Position numbers and translations under genes: made by a program. A stretch of DNA of 64,000 nt, from positions 28,090 to 92,089 of the forward strand of contig JAPOZM010000016.1 of the NCBI GenBank assembly GCA_026706075.1, read 5' to 3'. This DNA is from Gemmatimonadaceae bacterium (GTDB lineage Bacteria; Latescibacterota; UBA2968; UBA8231). Below the pieces are notes generated by a model. That model saw only the letters and a list, made by a program, of their open reading frames with translations, was not told where the DNA came from and made no database searches. This document shows positions 41,051 through 51,135 of this stretch, piece by piece (position 1 is the stretch's first letter; each line of letters opens with the position of its first letter).

Positions 41051-43675
41051 GCCGCCCTGTCCTACTACATGGAGGAAGCCGAGGGACGGCTGGTGCTGAC
41101 CGGCTTGCCGGCCGTCCCGGAGGACGCGGAGCTGCGGGCCGACGTGCTGGCCGGCGAGCGGGTGCTGGCGCGCGGCGCTCCTGTCGTACAGGGCCGGCGG
41201 CCCTGGGTGGCGTTCCCGCTGGGTTCCCTGCCGACGGGCGACACCGAGCTGACCTGCCGCCTGCGCTCCGGGAGCGAGGTGGCCGGCCGCGCCAAGGCCG
41301 TGGTGAGGCGGCTGCCGCCGACGGCCAACGCCGTGCAGGTCGACCGCCTCGGCGGCGGCCTCCGCGTCGACGGCCTGCCCTGGTTCCCCTTCGGCTTCTA
41401 CTGCTACTGGCCGGTGCAGCCGACCCTGGCCGGTGAGGAGGCGGCGCGGGGCTTCAACCTCATGAGCCCCTACCAGCCCAACGACCCGGCGACCCTGGAC
41501 GAGCGCATCGCCTACCTCGACCGCGCCGCCGCCCTGGGGATGAAGGTCCACTACCAGCTGCTCGACGTCTCCGGCGGCGGCGGGGTGTACAGCGGCTCCG
41601 GCCGGGAGATCCCCCCGGAGCAGCGGGACGAGTGGCTGCGGACGGAGATCGAGGCCGTGCGCGGCCACCCGGCGCTGCTGGCCTGGTACATCGCCGACGA
41701 GCCCGGCCTCCGGGGCGTCGACCCGGAGGCGATGCAGCGCCTCTACGACCGGGTGCGGGAGCTGGACCCCTACCACCCGGTGACCATGGTCTTCCTCGAC
41801 GGCGGGGCGGCACAGCGGTTCGCGGCGGGCCTGGACCTGGCCATGATCGATCCCTACCCGATCCCCAACGCGCCCCCGGCGACCGTGGGACCGGCGGTGG
41901 CCGCGGCGCGCCAGGGGCTGGGACCGCGGACCCCCGTGTGGCTGGTGGGCCAGGCCTTCGGCGGCGGCGAGCACTGGACCCGCGAGCCCACGGCGCGGGA
42001 GCTGCGCCTGATGACGTGGCTGGCCCTCGTCGAGGGGGCCACGGGGGTGCAGTACTTCATCCGCCACGGCCTGAGCGGCTTTCCCAAGTCGCCGGCGACC
42101 TGGGCCGCCGCCGGCCGCGCCGCCCTGGAGGTGCAGGCCCTGACGCCGCATCTCCTCTCCCGGGAGCCGCGGCCCCTCGCCCTGTCGCCGCAGGAAGGGG
42201 TGCGCGCCGCGGCCTGGCGCCACGGCGGCGAGACCGTGATCGCCGCGGTCAACACCCGCAACCAGCCCCTCCCCTTCGAGCTGCTGCTGCCGGGGTCGGA
42301 GACGGAGATCCTTGAGGCGGACGTCCTCTACGAGGACCGCGTGGTGCCGCTGCGCGGGGTGTCGCGCCCCCGCGGGGTCCGCCTGCTGGGGCGCCCCCTG
42401 GGAATGGTCACCGGCCTGCTGCGGCGCGGCCGGGACGCACCCGGGGCGCGGGACCTGAAGCTCGAGGACTTCATCGACGCCTACGGCGTCCGCCTCTACC
42501 GCCTGCGGGGGCCGGCGCCGGCGCCGCTGAGCGTCCTCAACCACATCGTCGACCCAAGCTTCGAGTGGGACGCGTCGCCGGCCGTGCCGGCCGCCATCTA
42601 CGCCCGCGTCGGCGAGGGCCGCGGAGCCACCGCCTTCGTCGACGGGCGCCTGGCCCACCACGGCCGGCGTTCCCTGCGCCTGGTCTCGCCCGGCCCCGGT
42701 CAGGGTGTCCGCGTGCGGCCCTACGCGCCCACCGTCGTGCCGGCCCGGACCTACCGGCTCTCCGTCTGGGCGCGGGCGCCGGAGGGCACGGCGCCGGTCC
42801 TGCGCCTGTGGTCCCACGCCGGGGGCGACTCGGCCGACTTCCGGCTGAGCGGCCGCTGGACCCGCTACCATCTCGACGCCACCAGCGGCGGCACCAGGCG
42901 GGCCCCCCTCGACCTCGGCCTGGCCACGGCGGGCACGGCCTGGCTCGACCTGGTGGAGTACCAGGACATCTCGCCCCGCATCCTCACCAGCGCCACGCCC
43001 ACCGGCCACTGGATCTCGGTGGAGTCGGTGGTCCAGGAGGGCGAGGTCCACCTGCGTCTCGACGGGCGCGAGGCCACGGCGCGGGACCCGGTGTACGCCC
43101 ACCCGCTGACGACGCGAGGGCCCAGCCGGGTGCGGGTGGCCCTCGTCGACGACGGCGCCGTCCTGGCCCGGACCGGGCTCGACCTGCATCACCACGCCGC
43201 CCTCGGCCGGTTCGTCGACCTGGCCCACCCCCACTCGCCGCGCTACCCGGCCGGCGGCCCCGACGCGCTGACCGACGGCATCCTCGGCTCCGGGTTCTTC
43301 GACGACGGCCGCTGGCAGGGCTTCGAGGGCGTCGACCTGCACGCCGTCGTCGACCTGGGAGAGCCGGTGGAGGTCGAGGCCGTGGCCTGCCGGTTCCTGC
43401 AGAGCACGGCCGCCTGGATCTGGCTGCCCCGGGTCATGGAGGTCAACCTCTCCGACGACGGCAAGACCTTCCGGCCCTTCGCCACCGCCGACCACGCGGT
43501 CGACGACCGGGCCCGGGGCCCCCGGGTAGAGGAGCTGGTCGCCAGGGCCCCGGCCGACCGGGCCCGCTTCGTGCGGGTGCGGGCCCGCACCATGGGACGG
43601 TGCCCGTCGTGGCATCCCGGCGCCGGCGACCCGGCCTGGCTCTTCGCCGACGAGATCCGGGTCAACCCGGACTAG
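40952..43675 (+). CDS. Secreted glycoside-hydrolase-like multidomain protein
   Basis: A 907-residue exported protein. GTG 40952 gives a good signal peptide (VRGKGAVLGLLLALAAASPS); GTG 40871 in the same frame adds 27 residues that derive from repeat copy B. Residues of about 130-440 form a TIM-barrel-like domain of clan GH-A type (PFGFYCYWPVQ, ACQ-like KVHYQLLDVSG, ALLAWYIADEPG with a candidate acid/base glutamate, MIDPYPIPNAPP). Beta-sandwich segments follow, including an F5/8-type or CBM-like module (VDLGEPVEVEAVACRFLQST) to the C-terminus. It probably cleaves or binds plant or algal polysaccharide outside the cell. GH family cannot be named from the sequence alone. Confidence 0.72.
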   Translation: MRRRGRAVRGKGAVLGLLLALAAASPSAALEAVAALSYYMEEAEGRLVLTGLPAVPEDAELRADVLAGERVLARGAPVVQGRRPWVAFPLGSLPTGDTELTCRLRSGSEVAGRAKAVVRRLPPTANAVQVDRLGGGLRVDGLPWFPFGFYCYWPVQPTLAGEEAARGFNLMSPYQPNDPATLDERIAYLDRAAALGMKVHYQLLDVSGGGGVYSGSGREIPPEQRDEWLRTEIEAVRGHPALLAWYIADEPGLRGVDPEAMQRLYDRVRELDPYHPVTMVFLDGGAAQRFAAGLDLAMIDPYPIPNAPPATVGPAVAAARQGLGPRTPVWLVGQAFGGGEHWTREPTARELRLMTWLALVEGATGVQYFIRHGLSGFPKSPATWAAAGRAALEVQALTPHLLSREPRPLALSPQEGVRAAAWRHGGETVIAAVNTRNQPLPFELLLPGSETEILEADVLYEDRVVPLRGVSRPRGVRLLGRPLGMVTGLLRRGRDAPGARDLKLEDFIDAYGVRLYRLRGPAPAPLSVLNHIVDPSFEWDASPAVPAAIYARVGEGRGATAFVDGRLAHHGRRSLRLVSPGPGQGVRVRPYAPTVVPARTYRLSVWARAPEGTAPVLRLWSHAGGDSADFRLSGRWTRYHLDATSGGTRRAPLDLGLATAGTAWLDLVEYQDISPRILTSATPTGHWISVESVVQEGEVHLRLDGREATARDPVYAHPLTTRGPSRVRVALVDDGAVLARTGLDLHHHAALGRFVDLAHPHSPRYPAGGPDALTDGILGSGFFDDGRWQGFEGVDLHAVVDLGEPVEVEAVACRFLQSTAAWIWLPRVMEVNLSDDGKTFRPFATADHAVDDRARGPRVEELVARAPADRARFVRVRARTMGRCPSWHPGAGDPAWLFADEIRVNPD

Positions 43676-43678
43676 CGG

Positions 43679-45112
<1,434 letters not shown>

Positions 45113-45141
45113 CCGGACCCTCCCGCCTATCTTTTGAGCCC

Positions 45142-46137
45142 ATGCCGAGATTCCTGATCAAGTCCGACTTCTACCGCCCCGACTTCGACTCGGAGATACG
45201 GCGCCAGGCCCTGGCCCAGCTCTCCCGCTTCGGCGAGGCGGAGCCCTACGACGGCGAGCTCGACGCCGCCCAGGGCGGTCCCGACGTGGCCGCCGTCATC
45301 GCCAGCTCCCTGTGGATCCATCCCGGGTTCTACGACGCCTGCCCGGAGCTGCGCATCGTGGCCCGCTACGGCGTCGGCTTCGAGAAGGTCCACATCGACC
45401 TGTGCACGCAGCGCGGCATCCTGGTGACGGTCGCCCCCGAGCACATGCAGACGGTCGCCGAGTACACCATCTCCCAGTGGCTGGCCACCCTCAAGCGCCT
45501 CTACACCATCAACCGCAACGCCCACGCCGGCGACCAGGGCCTCATGGTCACCTACGAGGCCGCCGGCACCACCCTCGGCCTCTACGGGTTCGGCCGCATC
45601 GGCCAGGCCGTGGCCGAGCGCGCCCGGCCCCTCCTCGGTCCGGAGGGGAGCCTGCTGGTCTACGACGTGCGCGACGACATTGGCGACCTCGCCGCCTGCC
45701 ACGGCGCCGAGGCCGTAGGCGATCCGCTCGAACTCTTCCGTCGCAGCGACGCCGTCTCCCTGCACCTGGCCGGCGACCGCCCCGTGGTCACCTTCGAGGA
45801 GCTGCGCCGGATGCAACCCCACGCCACGCTCCTCAACCCGTCGCGGGGCAACCTCGTGGTCGACGCCGACGTGCGGCGCGCCCTCGACGCCGGGCACTTG
45901 TTCTACTACGTCATCGACGACCCGGTGCGCGACGGCCGCGAGATCCACCGGGATCACCCGAGGGTGATCGCCACCAACCACAACGCCGGCATCACCGCCC
46001 AGTCGACGGCCCGCCTCGACCGCCGCACCGTGACCCAGGTGATCGACGTCCTCGAGGGCCGGGTGCCGCCCCATCTGCTCAACCCCGAGGTACTCGACCA
46101 TCCGCGGCAGCGGCACCTGGCCGCCTCCGACCCGTGA
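45142..46137 (+). CDS. D-isomer-specific 2-hydroxyacid dehydrogenase
   Basis: A 331-residue NAD-dependent dehydrogenase. The Rossmann motif is GLYGFGRIGQ (146-155), the active-site arginine is in NPSRGNLVVD, and the catalytic histidine is in TNHNAGIT (normally TPHxAG), with the acidic residue between. Residues 1-100 and the C-terminus form the substrate domain. It reduces a 2-keto acid or oxidises a D-2-hydroxy acid (glyoxylate, hydroxypyruvate or phosphoglycerate type). ATG 45142 follows a 29-bp gap. The GTGA overlap with the thioesterase gene suggests co-expression. Confidence 0.85.
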   Translation: MPRFLIKSDFYRPDFDSEIRRQALAQLSRFGEAEPYDGELDAAQGGPDVAAVIASSLWIHPGFYDACPELRIVARYGVGFEKVHIDLCTQRGILVTVAPEHMQTVAEYTISQWLATLKRLYTINRNAHAGDQGLMVTYEAAGTTLGLYGFGRIGQAVAERARPLLGPEGSLLVYDVRDDIGDLAACHGAEAVGDPLELFRRSDAVSLHLAGDRPVVTFEELRRMQPHATLLNPSRGNLVVDADVRRALDAGHLFYYVIDDPVRDGREIHRDHPRVIATNHNAGITAQSTARLDRRTVTQVIDVLEGRVPPHLLNPEVLDHPRQRHLAASDP

Positions 46138-46604
46138 TCGGCGCCGCCCACGCCGAGACCTTCCTCCACGAGCACGTGCCGCTGACGCGGCAGATGCAGG
46201 TCCGCGTCACCGGCTGCGACCCGGAGGGCGTCCTTCTCGCCGCGCCCCTGGCCCCCAACATCAACCACGTGGGCACCGTCTTCGCCGGCAGCGCCTCGGC
46301 CCTGGCCATGCTCGCCGGGTGGACCCTGATCCACGCCCGCCTGGCCGAGTGGCCCTTCGAGACCACTCTCGTCATCCGCCGGGCGCGGATCGACTACGAC
46401 CATCCCATCGACGGCGACTACGAGGCCTGGTGCCCGTCGCCCGCTGCGGACCAGTGGGACCGCTTCGGCGCCGACCTGCGCGCCGGCCGGGGGCGGCTGG
46501 AGCTGGCCGTGGAGGTGCGGCGGGAGGGGCGGAGGATGGCCCGCTTCAACGGTGTGTACGTTGCTCTCAGGAACGAGGAGGGAGACCAGCCATGTCCGGA
46601 CTGA
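46134..46604 (+). CDS. YiiD-C-type thioesterase domain protein
   Basis: A 156-residue hotdog-fold protein of the YiiD_C / DUF4442-like group. Visible core: QMQVRVTGCDPEGVLLAAPL, NINHVGTVFAGSASALAMLAGW (the helix and substrate-contacting loop), LVIRRARIDYDHPIDGDYEA. It would hydrolyse acyl-CoA or acyl-ACP in the cytoplasm. GTG 46134 overlaps the dehydrogenase stop, and its 3' end overlaps the PhyH gene by 13 bp. A second thioesterase (27711) lies elsewhere in the window. Substrate unknown. Confidence 0.78.
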   Translation: MIGAAHAETFLHEHVPLTRQMQVRVTGCDPEGVLLAAPLAPNINHVGTVFAGSASALAMLAGWTLIHARLAEWPFETTLVIRRARIDYDHPIDGDYEAWCPSPAADQWDRFGADLRAGRGRLELAVEVRREGRRMARFNGVYVALRNEEGDQPCPD

Positions 46605-47458
46605 CCCCGCAGCAGCTCGACTTCTACCGGGAGCAGGGGTACCTGCTCGTGGAGAACGTCCTCGACCCGGCCGTTTTCGACCTCCTGCGCTCCGAGGTCG
46701 ACGAGACTGTCGACGCCTTCGCCCGCCAAGCCCTGGCCGACCGCCGCATCACCGAGCTCCACGAGGAGGAGCCCTTCGAGCGCCGCCTCCACCGGCTGGC
46801 GGTGCAGCTCGACGACCCGGAGCCCCTGCTGGCCCTGGTCCGCGGCAAGATGCGCTCGCCGGGGATGTTCCGGATCTACGCCTGCGAGGCCCTGGTCGAC
46901 ATGGTCGAGTCCGTCATCGGCCCCGAGATCCTCGCCCATCCCCAGTTCAACATCCGCGCCAAGCGGCCCGGCGTGGACGAGGGGGTCGTGCCCTGGCACC
47001 AGGACCTGGGCTACCTGGAGCGCTCCGCGGCGGAGACCTTCATGGTCAACTTCTGGATCCCCCTCGTGGACGCCACCCTGGAGAACGGCTGCCTGGAGGT
47101 CATCGCCGGCAGCCACCGCTCGGAGCTGATCGAGCACCAGAGGGGCATGGGGCCGGCGGGCAACTTCAAGGGCGTCGTCGACGAGGAGCTGCCCCCGGGC
47201 GAGCACGTCCCGTGCCCGGTGCGCACCGGCGGCGTGCTGCTGATCCAGCACACGACGATGCACCGCTCGCAGCCGAACCTCTCCGACCACATTCGCTGGA
47301 GCCTGGACCTGCGCTACTCCCACCCGGACCTGCCCACGGGGCGGGAGGGCGTCCCGGGGTTCATCGCCCGCAGCCGGCGGGACCCGGCCTCGGTCTGCGG
47401 GTCCGCGGAGGAGTGGGTGGGCATCGTCGAGAGCGCCGGTGTGCCGGAGCGCTCCTGA
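46592..47458 (+). CDS. Phytanoyl-CoA dioxygenase-family (PhyH) oxygenase
   Basis: A 288-residue 2-oxoglutarate/Fe(II) dioxygenase. H136 and D138 in VVPWHQDLGY and H224 in TTMHRSQPNLSD form the iron triad; R235 in the following HIRWSLDLRY would bind 2-oxoglutarate. Early residues GYLLVENVLDPAVFDLLR are the typical PhyH start. PhyH-family expansions are characteristic of marine and uncultured lineages, where substrates range from branched acyl-CoA to phosphonates and ectoine. A purine-rich GAGGAGGGAG lies before ATG 46592. The last gene before the low-GC patch. Confidence 0.87.
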   Translation: MSGLTPQQLDFYREQGYLLVENVLDPAVFDLLRSEVDETVDAFARQALADRRITELHEEEPFERRLHRLAVQLDDPEPLLALVRGKMRSPGMFRIYACEALVDMVESVIGPEILAHPQFNIRAKRPGVDEGVVPWHQDLGYLERSAAETFMVNFWIPLVDATLENGCLEVIAGSHRSELIEHQRGMGPAGNFKGVVDEELPPGEHVPCPVRTGGVLLIQHTTMHRSQPNLSDHIRWSLDLRYSHPDLPTGREGVPGFIARSRRDPASVCGSAEEWVGIVESAGVPERS

Positions 47459-47581
47459 GGCGGTTCCCCCGACGGCCGAAAACGGGAGGGGAAATCGCCG
47501 CGTGGTTCGCTAGTGGCCTGACGTCTCCCTATCTCCGAGCAAAGTCCGCCTCGACCCTCCTGCCGCGCCTTGGTAGCCCGT

Positions 47582-48532
47582 TCAGGGGGATTCCCGCCCA
47601 ATGGTTCCTATCCCCACATCGAACTGGACACTGGGGATCGTGAGCCTCCCCTTCTTCACCATCACGCAGTACTGGAGGAAGTTCTCCCTGTCAAAGTCTC
47701 TCATGGCCTCACAGATCCTCTTGAGATCCTCGGGGACTTCCCATCGCTCCCCAACTTCAATACTTGGCAGGAGGAACTCAATGAGGAATGCGATGTCTCG
47801 ATTGATGAGGAAGAGCGTTGCCGAGTAGCTTTCCTGGAAGTGATGACGCCACGCCTCTGAATCTCTCTTCGCCGCTTCCTCGATCTCCGGCCTCTGACAG
47901 TACCTATCGGCGATTTCCCGCATCCTGCAATTTAGTGCTTCATGGAGCCGTGGAATAAGTGTCTGGAACGGCGCTATCTGCCCTGGCTGCCACTTCGCCC
48001 GCTCCCCTGCCGATAGAATGAACTGAAATAGAATGTGACGAATTGCCCGACCGATCTCGAGCATGGCACCGATACTCACCCTTGGCTGCTTGTCTTTGGT
48101 CCTCGGAAAGCCTTCGAGAAGCAGGTATCTCCAGGTAGTGTACCCATCTTGATCCTGTTCAGTCTCACTCCGAACACCAACATCAAGGCGGTCCAGGAAG
48201 AGCCCTAGCGTGGGGCAACCAGACATGCCTTCATGCAATTCGATGTATCCCATGTAAGCGCCGTCCAAGTGTCGCTTGTAGTCGCAGCTCACCTCATCGT
48301 ACAGATCGCTCAAGCGATGTGTACGATCAGGCTTCTTTCCACCGTATCGCACAAGCCACTTGAGGCCCTGCTCGATGGCTGAGTACAGTGATGGCACCCA
48401 CAGCCACTGTTGGACTGCTTCGTAGTCAGGGGCCAAGTCAGGAACCACTCCGCCCGACCTATTGTAGGCCTCTTCAAGTAGATTGAGGGCGTCGCCAATC
48501 CTGTAGGCTGCCGGCGAGTAGTCCTTGGGCAT
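47582..48532 (-). CDS. HEPN-like protein of unknown function
   Basis: A 316-residue mostly helical protein that I cannot assign to a named family. The N-terminal part contains SAIEQGLKWLVRYGGKKPDRTH followed by RLSDLYDEV: a long helix, a K/R-rich GGKKP turn and an RTH before the next helix, which is the look of a HEPN domain (typical of RNase toxins and phage-defence proteins). The remainder (from about residue 170) is helical with no clear catalytic site. ATG 48532 has AGGAGG 9 bases upstream. Base composition is about 50-55% GC against about 70% around it, and it is on the opposite strand to its neighbours, so it was probably acquired. Confidence 0.7.
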   Translation of the reverse strand: MPKDYSPAAYRIGDALNLLEEAYNRSGGVVPDLAPDYEAVQQWLWVPSLYSAIEQGLKWLVRYGGKKPDRTHRLSDLYDEVSCDYKRHLDGAYMGYIELHEGMSGCPTLGLFLDRLDVGVRSETEQDQDGYTTWRYLLLEGFPRTKDKQPRVSIGAMLEIGRAIRHILFQFILSAGERAKWQPGQIAPFQTLIPRLHEALNCRMREIADRYCQRPEIEEAAKRDSEAWRHHFQESYSATLFLINRDIAFLIEFLLPSIEVGERWEVPEDLKRICEAMRDFDRENFLQYCVMVKKGRLTIPSVQFDVGIGTIGRESP

Positions 48533-48726
48533 AGGGGGCCTCCTGGTGATGAACCCAATATACAGAAGATCTCACGACCGCTGTCCCCTCAGTGTCTGCC
48601 GATGGTGAGTCGACGCCGGCAGGGCCGCATGGAGAGAAGTTCAGCCCTTGGAGGTTGCCCGATCCGGGGCTCCAACCTACCCTCTACCGTCGAGCGGAAC
48701 CTACCCGTATTCAGGAGGACAGAGGA

Positions 48727-49971
48727 GTGACATTGCTTGCCAGAGGTGTACGATCCAGCTGTGAGGGCAAAGGCAGAATTGGGGTAGTCGCATTGGCAGG
48801 CTGGGTGCTGGCGCTCACTGCCTGCGGGGGGGACAACGGTCTGACCGAGCGAGTCGAAAAGCTCGAAGAGAGACTCGAAACCCTGGAGCAAGAGAGGGCG
48901 GAGCTTCAAGCGAGAGTCGATCAGATTCCTATGACCGAGGAGAACGGCGCCGAGATTGCTGCGATCCGAGCCAAGCTGGCTCAGACTGGGGTCACAAGCT
49001 CGGATCTTGCGGCCCTACGCAGACGGATCGAAGCTCTGGAAAGGGTGGTCTATAATTGGGCTCAAGTTGTCACTCGGTATCAACGATCTGTCTACACCGT
49101 GATCCACTACGCCTGGCATGAGGATGAGGAGATAGAGAGTCTCCTTACGTTCGTCGGGACTGCCTTTGCAGTAGGGAGCCGGGAGGTCATCACCAATGGA
49201 CACATCGTCGATGCTCTCCTTTTCTACGACGACAATATTGAGTCATTCAACGAGAGGTGGAAGATCGATCTAAGGACCAACTGGCTCCTTGTCCAGAACC
49301 TGACCCGCACTGGCAGCTACAAGTACAACTATTTCTGGGTAGGGAGTCACCGGTTCCACAGAGATTGGGATGTCGAGAGCGTTGACTTCACCCCGGACGT
49401 AGCCCTATTGAGACCTCTGGAGGGCACCCTGTCTACCTACAACCGATTGCCGCTTGCTACGTCCAGTGAGGCTCGGAGACTGAGGATCGGGACCCCGATC
49501 GGCACTCTTGGCTTCCCTGGCGAGCTTCAGGTTAGCGACCTAAGCGACCTCTACCCCATAGCAACCTTCAAAGATGGGACCATAAGTGCAATCAGGATGC
49601 CGGACGAGGAGAGCACTTACAACGCGAGGGAAGCGTATGTCATCCAGCATAATCTGGACCTTTCGGGAGGCACGAGCGGCAGCCCAATCTTCACCGCAGA
49701 GGGAAAGGTCGTAGCAATCAACAACTCGGGGATCGTAGCAACAGCCTTGACTTTTGGGGGAATCCCAACGCAGGTAAGTCAGGCTTCCCTCGGATTCGGA
49801 ATCCGATCTGACAAGATCCATGAGCTTCTGAGTCAAGCCGGAGTAACGGCTAAGCCGGTATCGAGGAAGGTGCCTGTCCCCAACCTGGAGGGGATTGATC
49901 TAAGTTCACTGGTAATTCAAGGGCCGCAAGGCGACCTAACAGAAGCGCTGGAGGAGAGATTCTTGGATTGA
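48727..49971 (+). CDS. Trypsin-like serine protease lipoprotein with coiled-coil
   Basis: A 414-residue lipoprotein. GTG 48727 is chosen: AGGAGG sits 8 bases upstream and the signal peptide then ends in the lipobox LTAC (C33). Residues of about 40-115 form a coiled coil (RVEKLEERLETLEQERAELQ), probably oligomerising. The chymotrypsin-fold domain follows: catalytic His in VITNGHIVDAL, Asp in DVALLRPLEG, Ser in SGGTSGSPIFT. It is similar in plan to DegP/HtrA without a PDZ domain and should act in the periplasm or at the outer membrane. Lower GC than neighbours; encoded in the same patch as the HEPN-like gene but on the other strand. Confidence 0.8.
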   Translation: MTLLARGVRSSCEGKGRIGVVALAGWVLALTACGGDNGLTERVEKLEERLETLEQERAELQARVDQIPMTEENGAEIAAIRAKLAQTGVTSSDLAALRRRIEALERVVYNWAQVVTRYQRSVYTVIHYAWHEDEEIESLLTFVGTAFAVGSREVITNGHIVDALLFYDDNIESFNERWKIDLRTNWLLVQNLTRTGSYKYNYFWVGSHRFHRDWDVESVDFTPDVALLRPLEGTLSTYNRLPLATSSEARRLRIGTPIGTLGFPGELQVSDLSDLYPIATFKDGTISAIRMPDEESTYNAREAYVIQHNLDLSGGTSGSPIFTAEGKVVAINNSGIVATALTFGGIPTQVSQASLGFGIRSDKIHELLSQAGVTAKPVSRKVPVPNLEGIDLSSLVIQGPQGDLTEALEERFLD

Positions 49972-50040
49972 GTCCAACTTACCGGACACTGAGCCAAATC
50001 GCCAAGAGGGCCACCAGCACCTGATACCAATGGGAGTTCC

Positions 50041-50139
50041 ATGTTCATAGTGGCCGCAACACTCTTCTTGCTCGCCTCCCAAGGGCTGGCAGACATCCGG
50101 CCGAGCGTCGAGACGGCGGGCGGCCCGGAGCGCCACTGA
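50041..50139 (+). CDS. Short signal-peptide-like ORF (doubtful, possible gene remnant)
   Basis: A 32-residue frame encoding MFIVAATLFLLASQGLADI and then RPSVETAGGPERH. It looks like a genuine export signal with a short tail and ends 5 bases before the next gene, in a different frame. It sits where composition changes from low to high GC, so it may be the surviving N-terminus of a gene truncated by an insertion, or a misread start of the following gene separated by a frameshift. Confidence 0.25.
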   Translation: MFIVAATLFLLASQGLADIRPSVETAGGPERH

Positions 50140-50144
50140 GCCCT

Positions 50145-50864
50145 GTGGGCACCGCTGCCTCTGCCCCCCCGGCGGCGCCGGAGACGGCCCTGGTCCCGGC
50201 GGGCCGGTTCCGCATGGGCAGCGATCGGGGCCGGCCCAACGAGGCGCCGGCGCACGACGTATGGGTCGACGCCTTTCGCCTGGCGCTGCGGCCCGTGACC
50301 CGCGCCGAGTATCAGATCTTTCTCGACGCCACGGCCCGGCCGCCGCCGCGCTCCTGGGATGACGAGCGCTTCGCCGACCCGGAGCAGCCGGCCGTGGCCG
50401 TGAGCTGGTTCGACGCCGTCGCCTGTTGCGAGTGGCTCTCCGCGAAGTTGGGCGCGGACTACCGCCTCCCCACGGAGGCGGAGCGCGAGAAGGCGGCCCG
50501 GGGCGGGATGGAAGATCGGGAGTATCCCTGGGGCGACGGCCTCCCCGACTGGATGGACCCACGCTACCGCGGCGACGACGTGGAGCGCCCCGACCGCGTC
50601 GGGCAGGACCCGCCCAACGGCTACGGCCTGCACAACATGGGCGACCTCGTCCACGAGTGGTGCTCCGACTGGTACGACGCCGGGTACTACGCCGTCTCCC
50701 CGGAGCGCAACCCGGCGGGACCTGCAAGCGGCCAGCGGCGCGCCTCGCGGGGCGGCTCGTGGAGGCACGCCGTCAAGGTCACCCGCTGCGCCCACCGCTC
50801 GGCGATCCTGCCCGACCGGCAGTTGACCGACTACGGTTTCCGCGTGGCGCTGGGGGTGGACTGA
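50145..50864 (+). CDS. Formylglycine-generating-enzyme-like (SUMF1) protein
   Basis: A 239-residue FGE-sulfatase-domain protein. Typical elements are VPAGRFRMGSDRGRPNEAPAHD, VSWFDAVACCEWLSAKLG, YRLPTEAEREKAARGG, YPWGDG and NMGDLVHEWCSDWY, ending RGGSWRH and GFRVALG. True FGEs oxidise a sulfatase cysteine to formylglycine using a cysteine pair near the C-terminus; here a C is in TRCAHRS, but the second cysteine is not obvious, so it may be a non-FGE member (for example EgtB- or PvdO-like). No sulfatase gene is in the window. GTG start; no signal peptide, although a signal-like ORF precedes it. Confidence 0.8.
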   Translation: MGTAASAPPAAPETALVPAGRFRMGSDRGRPNEAPAHDVWVDAFRLALRPVTRAEYQIFLDATARPPPRSWDDERFADPEQPAVAVSWFDAVACCEWLSAKLGADYRLPTEAEREKAARGGMEDREYPWGDGLPDWMDPRYRGDDVERPDRVGQDPPNGYGLHNMGDLVHEWCSDWYDAGYYAVSPERNPAGPASGQRRASRGGSWRHAVKVTRCAHRSAILPDRQLTDYGFRVALGVD

Positions 50865-51135
50865 GCCGGGGAGTCGGCGGAGCGGCCCCGTTCGGCGGGG
50901 ATGCAACCGCAGCGGGTGTAGGCTCCGCGCTAACTCACCGGCTGCGGATTCTCGCCCAGGGGATCGACTGACTTGGGCGAGGCGAGTGCCGACGTCCCTT
51001 GGGGCTGTAGCCACCTCTGCTGCAACAGGCGCCGGACATCGCGACGCCCAGGTGCGAGTTGCCGTCTCGACCGGGGCGGGACCTCGCGGCCTCGGGGGCG
51101 CCGCCGGGAAGCACCTGACAGACAGGAGTTCACCG

